Positions 1 through 7,885 of a stretch of 64,000 nucleotides of DNA are shown one piece after another; position 1 is the first letter of the stretch, and every line of letters begins with the position of its first letter. The translations under genes were made by a program, and so were the position numbers. The stretch is from Pseudoflavonifractor sp. Marseille-P3106 (GTDB taxonomy: Bacteria > Bacillota > Clostridia > Oscillospirales > Oscillospiraceae). The stretch spans positions 88,951 through 152,950 of the forward strand of contig LT827120.1 in the NCBI GenBank assembly GCA_900169975.1, in the 5' to 3' direction. Below the pieces are notes generated by a model. The model was not told where the DNA came from. It ran no database searches and worked only from the letters and a program-made list of their open reading frames with translations.

Positions 1-431
1 TGGGCATTCTCCCCAAGGCGGGAGGCGTTCCCGACCTGACCTGCCTGGATCTGGACGCCCTGCTGGACAGCCGCACCGGGGAGTACGACGTATCCATCGG
101 CATTCCCAAGTTTGAATTGACCTACGCCGCCTCTTTGAAGGAGACTCTGGCGGGGCTGGGGCTGGGGAGCCTTTTTGCCGACGGCTCGATGAATGCCGCT
201 CTGCGGGAGGGAAGCGCTTACACTGCCTGGGTGGACGACGTGATCCAAAAGACGTACCTGCGGATGTATGAAAAGGGAACCGAGGGCGCAGCCGCCACCG
301 CGGTGGTGAATAAGTGCGGCAGCGCCGCTCCCCGGGAGCCAAAGGAGGTCTTTTTGGACCGCCCCTTTGCCTTTCTCATTCTGGACGGGGAGCAGGTGGT
401 CTTTGCCGGGACGATCAACACGCTGAAATGA
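1..431 (+). CDS. Serpin, C-terminal part (5' end outside window)
   Basis: The frame is open from base 3 to a TGA at 429-431 and has no start inside the window. The peptide matches the end of a serpin: beta-sheet segments, then the hinge EGTEGAAATAVV (about bases 273-308), a reactive loop, and the closing strand LDRPFAFLILD. Inhibitory serpins need small residues in the hinge so that the loop can insert into the body after cleavage; this hinge satisfies that. Counting from the hinge glycine as P15 puts Cys at P2 and Gly at P1, close to where the target protease would cut. Serpins in gut Firmicutes are thought to be exported or surface-bound inhibitors of host or neighbour proteases. A signal peptide cannot be judged because the N-terminus is missing. 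mnmA starts 9 bases downstream. Confidence 0.85.
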   Translation, partial: GILPKAGGVPDLTCLDLDALLDSRTGEYDVSIGIPKFELTYAASLKETLAGLGLGSLFADGSMNAALREGSAYTAWVDDVIQKTYLRMYEKGTEGAAATAVVNKCGSAAPREPKEVFLDRPFAFLILDGEQVVFAGTINTLK

Positions 432-440
432 GATGATTTT

Positions 441-1466
441 TTGAAGCCAAAGCTGGTTCTCGGCCTCTCCGGAGGTGTGGACTCCGCGGTCTCCGCCCGG
501 CTGCTGATGCGGGACTACGACGTGACCTGCCTCTATCTCTCCATCGGCCCGGAAGCCGCCGGGGAAGAAGACGCCGCCCGGGTGGCGGAGGATCTGGGCC
601 TGGACTTCCGGGCAGCCGACGTCTCGGCGGCGCTGGAGTGCCGGGTGAAGGCCCCCTTTGCCGCCGACTATCTGGCCGGACGCACCCCTCTGCCCTGCGC
701 CCGGTGCAACCCCACGGTGAAATTCCCGGCCCTTCTGACGCTGGCGGACGAGATCGGCGCGGCGTTCGTGGCCACCGGCCACTACGCCCGCACCGCCGTC
801 GGCCCCGACGGCCGCGCCCTGCTGCGCAAGGGGATGCCCGCCAACGACCAGTCCTATATGCTCGCCCGCCTGCCTCAGGAGATCCTGCGGCGGGTGGTAT
901 TCCCCCTGGGGGATTACGAAAAGGCCGACGTCCGGGCTATGGCCCGGGATTTCAGCATCCCGGTGGCCGAGAAAAGGGACTCCATGGAGATCTGCTTCAT
1001 CCCGGACACCGACTACGCCGCCTGGCTGGGCCGCCGGGGCGCCGTGCCCCCGCCGGGGGATTTCATCTCCCCCACCGGAGAGATCCTGGGCCGGCACCTG
1101 GGGATCCACCGCTATACCCTGGGCCAGGGCCGGGGCCTGGGGATCTCCGGCCCCCACCGGTACTACGTCTCGGCCATCGACCCCGCGGCCAATACCGTGA
1201 CCCTCTCGGACGGCAGCGACCTCGCCCGCACCCGCATCCGCTGCACCCAGCCCAACTGGATCGCGCTGTCCGGGCTGGACACCCCCAGGCCGGTGCAGGC
1301 CCGGTTCCGCCACACCCACGCCGAGACCCCCTGTATCCTCTCCCCCGTCTCAGCCAAGGAGGTTCTGGTGGAGGCGCAGGTCCCCGTCCGGGCCCCTACG
1401 CCGGGTCAGCTGGCGGTCTTTTACGACGGAGACTCCGTCCTGGGCAGCGCCTGGATCGCAAATTAA
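441..1466 (+). CDS. mnmA: tRNA-specific 2-thiouridylase MnmA
   Basis: MnmA adenylates and then thiolates U34 of Glu, Gln and Lys tRNAs in the cytoplasm, using sulfur from an IscS-type desulfurase. The 341-residue protein opens with the PP-loop SGGVDS (residues 10-15). The nucleophilic Cys lies in PCARCNP and the persulfide Cys in SMEICFIP; HYART and ANDQSYML are also typical of the family. The length is near the family norm of about 350-390. The start is a TTG 9 bases after the serpin stop with only a weak upstream GAGAT, so it is the least certain part. A strong bidirectional hairpin follows. Confidence 0.95.
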   Translation: MKPKLVLGLSGGVDSAVSARLLMRDYDVTCLYLSIGPEAAGEEDAARVAEDLGLDFRAADVSAALECRVKAPFAADYLAGRTPLPCARCNPTVKFPALLTLADEIGAAFVATGHYARTAVGPDGRALLRKGMPANDQSYMLARLPQEILRRVVFPLGDYEKADVRAMARDFSIPVAEKRDSMEICFIPDTDYAAWLGRRGAVPPPGDFISPTGEILGRHLGIHRYTLGQGRGLGISGPHRYYVSAIDPAANTVTLSDGSDLARTRIRCTQPNWIALSGLDTPRPVQARFRHTHAETPCILSPVSAKEVLVEAQVPVRAPTPGQLAVFYDGDSVLGSAWIAN

Positions 1467-1474
1467 ACGGAACA

Positions 1475-1512
1475 TAAGAGCGCGCCGTCTCCGGGGAGAC
1501 GGCGCGCTCTTA
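1475..1512. terminator. Bidirectional terminator
   Basis: An 18-bp perfect inverted repeat (1475-1492 with 1495-1512) with a 2-base loop sits between the convergent mnmA and MATE genes. T-rich bases follow on the right and mixed A/T on the left. Confidence 0.85.
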
Positions 1513-1545
1513 TATTTTGTCGGAAACTCCGGCCCTCCGCTGTGT

Positions 1546-2934
1546 TCAGCCGGCTTCCCCGCTTCCCTTCCGCAGGGTCTCTTTCCGCCGCTTCAAGATC
1601 CCGGAGAATCGGGAGAAAAAGACGATGCCCGTGGTGCCGGCGGCCAGAATATCCGCCACCGGCTCGGCCAGCCACACGGCGAACACCTTGTCCGCCAGGA
1701 AGTTGGGGAGGATAAACACCAGGGGGATCAGCAGGATGACCTTCCGCAGCAGGGCCAGAAAGAGAGAGACCTTGGCCTCCCCCAGGGCCACAAAGGTCTG
1801 CTGGCAGGCGGACTGGACCCCGAAGGCGAAGATCCCCGCAAAGTAGACCCGGATGGTCCGCCGGGCCACCTCCACCAGTTCGGGCTTGTCGTTGAAGATG
1901 GCGATGAACACACCGGGGAAGCACTCCACCACCGCCCAGGCAGCCACCGTGTAGATCACGCAGCTGAAAAAGAGCAGCCGGAACGCCCTGCGGACCCGCT
2001 CCATATTCCCCGCGCCGAAGTTGAAGCCCACAATGGGCTGGGCCCCCTGGGCCAGTCCGTAGAGGGGCATGGTGACCACCTGCATCACGGAGGACGCGAT
2101 GGTCATAGCCCCCACGTACACGTCGCTGCCGTAGGCCTTCAGGGAAGAGTTAAAGGAGATGTTCACCAGGCTCTCGGTGGACTGCATGATAAAGGGGGAC
2201 ACTCCCACCGCCACCACCGGAAGCAGCACGGAGGCCTTGAGCCGCAGCCACTTCACCCGCAGCTTCAGCAGGGTCTTTTTCCCCCGCAGGAAGGCCACCA
2301 CCCAGACGGCCGAGACCGTCTGGGACAGGATCGTAGCCAGGGCGGCCCCCTCCACTCCCATGTCCAGCCCGAAGATAAAGATGGGGTCGAGCACGATATT
2401 GCACACCGCGCCTATGACCACCGTCAGCATGGAAAAGAGGGAAAAGCCCTGGGTGGTGATAAAGTTGTTCAGCCCCAGGGAGAAGAGCACCGACACCGAG
2501 CCCCACAAATAGACGCCCAGATACCCGCTGGCATAGGGCAGGGTGTTTTCACTGGCTCCGAAGAGGAGGAGCAGCGGATCCCGAAACACCTGAAACACCG
2601 CGGTGGACGCCACCGCCATGACCAGCAGCAAAGCGGCACAGCCGCCCAGAATGGACTCCGCCCCTTCAATGTCCTTCTCCCCCATGCGGATGGCGGCCCG
2701 GGAGCCGCCTCCCATCCCCGCCAGAGCGGAGAGGGCGGAGATGAACATCAGGATGGGAAAGCAGACCCCCAATCCGGTGAGGGCCAGATCCCCCACCCCC
2801 TCCATGTGGCCGATGTACATGCGGTCCACCACATTGTAGAGGGCGTTGACCATCTGGGCGGCGATGGCCGGAACGGCCAGCTTCACCATCAGCTTCCCCA
2901 CCGGGGCTGAGCCCAGCGCGTTTTGATCCTCCAT
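1546..2934 (-). CDS. MATE family multidrug/Na+ antiporter
   Basis: A 462-residue polytopic membrane protein with about twelve hydrophobic segments in the MATE layout. It begins with a short hydrophilic head and PVGKLMVKLAVPAIAAQMVNA, the usual start of the DinF/NorM-like branch. The family exports cationic drugs or metabolites in exchange for Na+ or H+; no substrate can be read from the sequence. Its ATG shares one base with the stop of the upstream HD gene (TGATG), so the two are probably translationally coupled. Confidence 0.9.
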   Translation of the reverse strand: MEDQNALGSAPVGKLMVKLAVPAIAAQMVNALYNVVDRMYIGHMEGVGDLALTGLGVCFPILMFISALSALAGMGGGSRAAIRMGEKDIEGAESILGGCAALLLVMAVASTAVFQVFRDPLLLLFGASENTLPYASGYLGVYLWGSVSVLFSLGLNNFITTQGFSLFSMLTVVIGAVCNIVLDPIFIFGLDMGVEGAALATILSQTVSAVWVVAFLRGKKTLLKLRVKWLRLKASVLLPVVAVGVSPFIMQSTESLVNISFNSSLKAYGSDVYVGAMTIASSVMQVVTMPLYGLAQGAQPIVGFNFGAGNMERVRRAFRLLFFSCVIYTVAAWAVVECFPGVFIAIFNDKPELVEVARRTIRVYFAGIFAFGVQSACQQTFVALGEAKVSLFLALLRKVILLIPLVFILPNFLADKVFAVWLAEPVADILAAGTTGIVFFSRFSGILKRRKETLRKGSGEAG

Positions 2935-3524
2935 CAGTCCCGATCCTCTCCTTCCAGGAAATATGTGGCCTCCATATCGGCCACCGACAGGGCGAAGGCC
3001 AGAGGATACTGCTCCAGCGCCTGTCCCACCAGACGGCTGTCCTCCCCGCCGGAGAAGCCCATGTGCCAGCGGATGGCCATGGCCTCCTGCCGGGTGAGCT
3101 TCAGAAAGCCGGAGATGATGTACACGGATTTCTCCCCATGGCCGTAGGGCAGGGGATCTTCATAGAAGAAAGTCTGCACTTTCTCCCACTGGCCGGTCTG
3201 GTCGTTCTTCACGTTCCGGGTCCCCGGCTTGTAGCAGCCGATCTTGCACAGGTCGTGGAGCAGGGCGGCGATGGCCGCGCTCTCCGGCGGGATCTCCAGT
3301 CCGTAGAGCTCCTGGACCCGCTCCCGGGCCAGATAATCGGTCAGGCAGTGGTAAACGTTGAGGCTGTGGTCGCACAGCCCGCCGGCATAGGCCCCGTGAA
3401 ACCGGGCCGAGGCGGGGCAGGTGAAGAAGTCGGACTTGTTCTCCAGATAGTCCAGCAGGGCCTCGCTCCCCTCCCGGTGGATCCGCTCCCGATAGAGCTC
3501 GATAAATTCCTCTTTTCCGCTCAT
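2934..3524 (-). CDS. HD-domain hydrolase-like protein
   Basis: A 196-residue soluble protein starting at the ATG in 3522-3524 behind a good AAAGGAG site. A longer frame reaches to 4229 but runs antisense to the membrane-protein gene. The metal-binding HD doublet is in LLHDLCKIG, preceded by HSLNVYHCL and followed by RWHMGF, which fits an HD phosphohydrolase fold. Family members act on nucleotides or phosphodiesters, but the substrate here is unknown. It is the first gene of an operon with the MATE exporter. Confidence 0.85.
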   Translation of the reverse strand: MSGKEEFIELYRERIHREGSEALLDYLENKSDFFTCPASARFHGAYAGGLCDHSLNVYHCLTDYLARERVQELYGLEIPPESAAIAALLHDLCKIGCYKPGTRNVKNDQTGQWEKVQTFFYEDPLPYGHGEKSVYIISGFLKLTRQEAMAIRWHMGFSGGEDSRLVGQALEQYPLAFALSVADMEATYFLEGEDRD

Positions 3525-3561
3525 GGCGCTCTCCTTTGAAATTTGTAAATCAGCAAAGGAT

Positions 3562-3590
3562 ATTATAGCATACTGCGGAAAAAATGGGAA
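3562..3590 (-). promoter_or_regulatory. Promoter of the HD-MATE operon
   Basis: On the minus strand, TTCCCA (3590-3585) and TATAAT (3567-3562) are separated by 17 bases, ending 38 bases before the HD start codon. Confidence 0.7.
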
Positions 3591-3663
3591 CGGATTTTCT
3601 TTTGCCTGTCCGCGCTCACCCCCATCCGGTCTTTTCCATAGGATGACCGGAAGAGGTGATATT

Positions 3664-4203
3664 ATGGACGTTCTTTCCGCCCTGGGGGCGGGATTCGTGT
3701 TTGCCCTGGCCTGCAACCTGGATACGGTGGTGGCCGCGATGGGGCACGGGGCGCGGGGAAATCGTCTGGGCCCCCGGGCGGCGCTGGTGCTGGCATCGCT
3801 GACCACCGCCATCACGTTCCTCTCTCTGGCCATGGGCGCTCTGGGAGCCGCCCTGCTCCCTGCCGGGCTGGCCGGGCGGCTGGGCGGCCTGGCTCTCACC
3901 GGGCTGGGCCTTTGGTATCTGCTGGACACCCTCCGGGGAAAAAACAACGGCGAACCCCCAGCGGAAAAAAGCGGCTGGGTAGCCCTCTCGGCCGCCCTGG
4001 CGGTGAACAACGCCGGAGTTGGGGTGGCCGCGGGCGTCACGGGGCTCTCTCCCCTGCTGGCCTCCGCCTGCAATTTCGCGGTGACCCTGGCCGCGCTGGC
4101 CCTGGGGCGGCGGCTGGGAGAGCGGCTGGCGGGCTGGAGCCGGCTGGCCCTCCCCCTCTCCGGGCTCCTTCTGGTGGCCCTGGGCCTTTGGCAGCTTGCC
4201 TGA
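3664..4203 (+). CDS. MntP/YtaF-like membrane protein (putative Mn2+ exporter)
   Basis: A 179-residue integral membrane protein with about six hydrophobic helices arranged as an internal repeat: ACNLDTVVAAMGHGA in the first half and ALAVNNAGVGVAAGVTG in the second. This is the layout of the MntP/YtaF (DUF204) family, in which acidic residues in such helices bind Mn2+ in MntP. The second repeat has Asn where an Asp is usual, so transport competence is uncertain and a YtaF-like sporulation membrane role is possible. The ATG at 3664 is chosen because GAGGTG lies just upstream; the frame is open further 5' but without a better start. Confidence 0.75.
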   Translation: MDVLSALGAGFVFALACNLDTVVAAMGHGARGNRLGPRAALVLASLTTAITFLSLAMGALGAALLPAGLAGRLGGLALTGLGLWYLLDTLRGKNNGEPPAEKSGWVALSAALAVNNAGVGVAAGVTGLSPLLASACNFAVTLAALALGRRLGERLAGWSRLALPLSGLLLVALGLWQLA

Positions 4204-4224
4204 CGAAGGAAAACGGGGTATAAT
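4196..4224 (+). promoter_or_regulatory. Promoter of the M16 peptidase gene
   Basis: TTGCCT (4196-4201), a 17-base spacer and a perfect TATAAT (4219-4224) lie at the end of the preceding gene, 31 bases before the ATG. Confidence 0.75.
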
Positions 4225-4255
4225 ACCACATACCGTAATGATATGAGGAGTCGAA

Positions 4256-5506
4256 ATGATGTACCAACGACAAGTTCTTCCCAACGGCGTCCGCCTGCTC
4301 ACTGAGCATGTCCCCGGCGTCCGCTCCGCCGCCCTGGGGATCTGGGTGGGCGTGGGCTCCCGCCGGGAGGCCCCCGGATTCAGCGGCGCGGCCCATTTTA
4401 TCGAGCACATGTCCTTCAAGGGGACCGCCCGGCGCTCCGCGGTACGGCTGGCCGAGGAGATGGACGCCATCGGCGGCCAGCTCAACGCCTACACCACCAA
4501 GGAAGACACCGTCTACTACGCCTGGGTGCTGGACACCCACCTTGCCCAGGCCGCCGACATCCTCTGCGACATGCTCTTCTGCTCCAAATTCGACGAGGGC
4601 GACGTGACCACCGAGCGGGGCGTCATTTTGGAGGAGATGGGGATGTACGCCGACAACCCTGAGGATCTGTGCGCCGAACGGCTGGCCGCGGCGGTCTTTC
4701 AGGGCTCGGCCCTGGCCCGGCCCATTTTGGGCCGAAAGGCCACGCTGGAGCAGATGACGGGGGAAAAGCTGAAAGCCTGGCAGAGGGCGCACTATGTCCC
4801 CTCCCAGCTGGTGGTGACGCTGGCGGGGAGCTTTACCGACCGGGACGCGGAGGATCTGGCCGCCCGCTTCTCCGACCTGACGGGCGCACCCCTGCCTCCG
4901 GAGCGGAGCGCAGTCTATCTTCCGGCCTTCACCACCCGGAAAAAGGCCACCGAGCAAAACCACCTCACCCTGGCCTTCCCCGGCCTGCCCCTGGGAGATC
5001 CCCGGCGTTTCACTCTGCAGCTCCTCTCCTCCATCCTGGGCGGCGGCATGTCCTCCCGGCTGTGGCAGAAGGTGCGGGAGGAGAGCGGACTTTGCTACTC
5101 GGTCTACTCCTACGGCGCGGGCCACGCCGACACCGGACTCTTCGCCGTCTACGCCGCCATGGGCGCGGACACCGAGGCCGCCGCTCTCCAGACCATCGCC
5201 CGGGAGACCCGGCGCTTTGTGGCCAACGGCGTGACGCAGGAAGAGCTGACCCGGGCCCGGGAGCAGTCCAAGGCCAATGTCCTCATGGGATTGGAGTCCA
5301 CTCAGTCCCGGATGAGCGCCCTGGGCCGGGGGGAACTGCTCACCGGCTCGGTGCTCTCTGCCGAGGAGGTCATCGCCGCCTACGACGCCGTGACGGCGGA
5401 GGACATCCAGGCGCTGGCAGCCGAGCTGCTGGACTTTGAGCGGGTCTCTCTGTCAGCAGTGGGCCGGGTGGCCCCGGCAGAGCGCTATCGGGAACTTTTG
5501 AGCTGA
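4256..5506 (+). CDS. M16 family zinc peptidase (YmxG/processing-peptidase type)
   Basis: A 416-residue insulinase-family protein. The inverted zinc motif HxxEH is seen as HFIEH in the segment AAHFIEHMSFKGT near residue 50, and the third ligand glutamate is in TERGVILEEM about 75 residues later. Both the catalytic N-terminal half and the inactive C-terminal half (GGGMSSRLWQKVREESGLCYS) are present, which is the size of single-chain bacterial M16B enzymes. These degrade or process peptides in the cytoplasm; the target is unknown. The start is the first of two tandem ATGs behind GAGGAGT. A strong terminator follows. Confidence 0.92.
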   Translation: MMYQRQVLPNGVRLLTEHVPGVRSAALGIWVGVGSRREAPGFSGAAHFIEHMSFKGTARRSAVRLAEEMDAIGGQLNAYTTKEDTVYYAWVLDTHLAQAADILCDMLFCSKFDEGDVTTERGVILEEMGMYADNPEDLCAERLAAAVFQGSALARPILGRKATLEQMTGEKLKAWQRAHYVPSQLVVTLAGSFTDRDAEDLAARFSDLTGAPLPPERSAVYLPAFTTRKKATEQNHLTLAFPGLPLGDPRRFTLQLLSSILGGGMSSRLWQKVREESGLCYSVYSYGAGHADTGLFAVYAAMGADTEAAALQTIARETRRFVANGVTQEELTRAREQSKANVLMGLESTQSRMSALGRGELLTGSVLSAEEVIAAYDAVTAEDIQALAAELLDFERVSLSAVGRVAPAERYRELLS

Positions 5507-5521
5507 GTCTCTGCAAAAAAC

Positions 5522-5555
5522 GGAGGTCCCTCTTCCCAACGGAAGAGGGACCTCC
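5522..5555. terminator. Bidirectional terminator
   Basis: A perfect 15-bp stem (5522-5536 with 5541-5555) with a 4-base loop lies between the convergent peptidase and nucleotidase genes. An A run precedes it and T-rich bases follow, so it can serve both strands. Confidence 0.9.
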
Positions 5556-5576
5556 ACTTTTGGATCGGGTTTCCTT

Positions 5577-7751
5577 TTACTTGGTGGTGATGCTCAGCAC
5601 GCCGTCTGTCTCGGCCAGGACGGCGCCGGTCAGCGCGTTCAGTCCGGCGGCAGTGACGTAGTAGTTGCCGTCCACCGCGTCGCCCACAATGACCTGGGCG
5701 GCCGTGCAGGAGGCGGCAGCGCCGTCCACCGTGGCCGTGAGCTCGGCGACGGTGTTCCGGGTGGCCCCGGTGACCAGATTCATGGGCGCATCGGTGTACG
5801 CGGCCCCGGTGGTGATGACCACACCGTCATCCCAGGTCACATTGAACTGGGCCTGGGTGCCGGTGAGGGCGGCGGCCAGGTCGCGCAGACGATAGTAGGT
5901 CACACCGTCAATGACGGTGAAATCCACAGAGCAGGGGGTTCCGTCCACGGTGATGTTGTCGGCCTTGGCCAGAACGGCCTTGACGGTTTCATCGTTGAGG
6001 TTGATGCTCTTGGATTTGGGGCTGGCCAGCCGGCCGTTGTTCACCAGCTTCACCAGGGTGGCCCGGTCAGGATTGCTCAGCTGCAGATCCACGCCGGTGA
6101 TCTTCCAGTTGTTGTCCACCTCGGGGGCCACGGGGGAGTGCTCGGCGAAGTAGGCCACGATCATGTCGCGGATGGAGCCGGAGGACTCCCAGTCCTTCTT
6201 GCCGGAGACCAGGTTCTTCGCCTTCAGGGCGGAGGAGTAGCGGTAGTTGTTCACCGCCAGCGTGAGAATCTGGTCATCGGTGAGGGCCTTGCCCTTGAAC
6301 ATGACGTTCTCAATGCGCTCGCCCTTGGGTTTGGAGAGGTTGATCTCATAGTCCACACCGGCAAACATGTCGTAGAGGTAGTCTGGGTACTCAGGATCCA
6401 GGCTGATGTTGATGTCCCCCTCCACCCACTGGTTGTAGCACTCGGCGGACCACTCCATGTAGGCCTTGAGCTCCTTGCCGGTGACGGTGACCCGGTAGAG
6501 GGTGTTGTCAAACTTGTAGATGTCGAAGATGTTGCCGTAGTTGATGCTGCCCGCGGGCAGGTCGCTGGTGTCCTTGAAAAGGGCGGCGGCGGAGACGTCG
6601 GCGCCGGAGGCCTCCAGCTGGATCTTGTTGATGAGATCCATGACGGCAGTGTCCTGGATCTTGCCCTGGGGCAGACCGGCGAACTCATTCTCCGGCTGGA
6701 ACTTGGCGGTGGTGGTGCCCAGCGCCTTCCCCTGCTCGCCGTCGGTGCCGGTGCCGCCCTTGATGAAGTCGATGGTCTTCTGCTGGGCCTCCTTCACCAG
6801 GGGGATGTCCCGGATCTCCTGGCTGGGGGCGGTGTCCTTCATGTCCACGATCTCCACCTTGGAGTCGACGACCTTGTTGTCCTTGTCCAGGGTCAGGTCG
6901 AAGCGGGCGATGTCCCGGCCGGAATTGCGCACACCGCCGATGACCACGCCGCCCTGCTTTTCGTTGACCACCACGTGGTTGTGGGCCACCTGGAGCACGT
7001 CGATCTCGGGGTTGTCGTCCAGGATCTTCTGGGCGGAGTCGGAGCCGTTGTCCTCGTCGAACTCGGCGTACAGGCCCATGTGGGCGGAGACCACGATGAG
7101 GTCGGCCTGATTGCCGATCTCGGCGATGGCGCTCTTCACGGCCGCGTTGGCTGCCTCAAAGGTGCAGCTCTCGATGCCGTCCTTGCCGCCGTCCCAGATG
7201 GGCACGTCGGGGGTGACCACGCCGATGACGGCCACCTTCACGCCGCCCTTGTCCACGATGGTCCAGCCCGCCCCGGTGACGTACTTGCCGTCGGTGCCCT
7301 TCACGTTGGCCGCCAGAACGGGGAACTCAGCCTGCCCGGTGATCTTCTGCATAGTCTCGATGCCCCAGTTGAACTCGTGGTTGCCCAGGGTCATGGCGTC
7401 ATAGCCCATGTAGTTCATGGCGGCGATGACGGGGTGGGCCTCGTCGGGAGTCTTGTTGTAGAGGTCGTCGGTCATGATGGTGCCCTGGATGTCATCACCG
7501 GCGTCAATCAGGATGGCGTTCGGGTTCTCGGCCCGGACCTGCTGGATATAGGTGTAAAGACGGGACATGCCGTTGTTGGCGGATTCCTTGTTATCCTCAT
7601 AGGAATAACCCCAGATATTCCCGTGCATATCTGAAGTACCCAGGATGGTCACATGCTTCTCTCCTTCGGCAGCGAAGGCGGCCGGGATGGTTCCGGCCAG
7701 CATGGTCGCGGCCAGCGCGCCGGCCAGCAGCTTGCGGAGACGGATGTTCAT
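5577..7751 (-). CDS. Secreted 5'-nucleotidase / cyclic phosphodiesterase (UshA-like)
   Basis: The 724-residue product starts at the ATG in 7749-7751, 11 bases after AAAGGAG; upstream in-frame codons lack such a site. A Sec signal peptide (KLLAGALAATMLAGTIPAAFA) is followed by the dinuclear metallophosphatase domain with TSDMHGN, DAGDDIQG, LGNHEFNWG and AHNHVVV. The 5'-nucleotidase C-terminal substrate domain follows. The last roughly 110 residues resemble the copper-amine-oxidase N-like stalk domain used for wall attachment in Clostridia. The enzyme should release nucleosides and phosphate outside the cell. Lying beside a molybdenum hydroxylase and the yge genes, it may supply purines to that pathway (inference). 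Confidence 0.9.
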   Translation of the reverse strand: MNIRLRKLLAGALAATMLAGTIPAAFAAEGEKHVTILGTSDMHGNIWGYSYEDNKESANNGMSRLYTYIQQVRAENPNAILIDAGDDIQGTIMTDDLYNKTPDEAHPVIAAMNYMGYDAMTLGNHEFNWGIETMQKITGQAEFPVLAANVKGTDGKYVTGAGWTIVDKGGVKVAVIGVVTPDVPIWDGGKDGIESCTFEAANAAVKSAIAEIGNQADLIVVSAHMGLYAEFDEDNGSDSAQKILDDNPEIDVLQVAHNHVVVNEKQGGVVIGGVRNSGRDIARFDLTLDKDNKVVDSKVEIVDMKDTAPSQEIRDIPLVKEAQQKTIDFIKGGTGTDGEQGKALGTTTAKFQPENEFAGLPQGKIQDTAVMDLINKIQLEASGADVSAAALFKDTSDLPAGSINYGNIFDIYKFDNTLYRVTVTGKELKAYMEWSAECYNQWVEGDINISLDPEYPDYLYDMFAGVDYEINLSKPKGERIENVMFKGKALTDDQILTLAVNNYRYSSALKAKNLVSGKKDWESSGSIRDMIVAYFAEHSPVAPEVDNNWKITGVDLQLSNPDRATLVKLVNNGRLASPKSKSINLNDETVKAVLAKADNITVDGTPCSVDFTVIDGVTYYRLRDLAAALTGTQAQFNVTWDDGVVITTGAAYTDAPMNLVTGATRNTVAELTATVDGAAASCTAAQVIVGDAVDGNYYVTAAGLNALTGAVLAETDGVLSITTK

Positions 7752-7802
7752 ACAGATGTTCGCTCCTTTCATTTTCCCCTTTCCTTGCGGGTCTTTGCAT
7801 TT

Positions 7803-7831
7803 AGTGTACTCCTTTTTCCATAAAAAAGCAA
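7803..7831 (-). promoter_or_regulatory. Promoter of the 5'-nucleotidase gene
   Basis: Minus strand TTGCTT (7831-7826), 17 bases, TACACT (7808-7803), about 50 bases before the start codon. Confidence 0.65.
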
Positions 7832-7885
7832 TTCCAAGCATCGTAAATTTTAGGAAAAGTGTTTGCGCAAAGCGGCCGTATTCTG

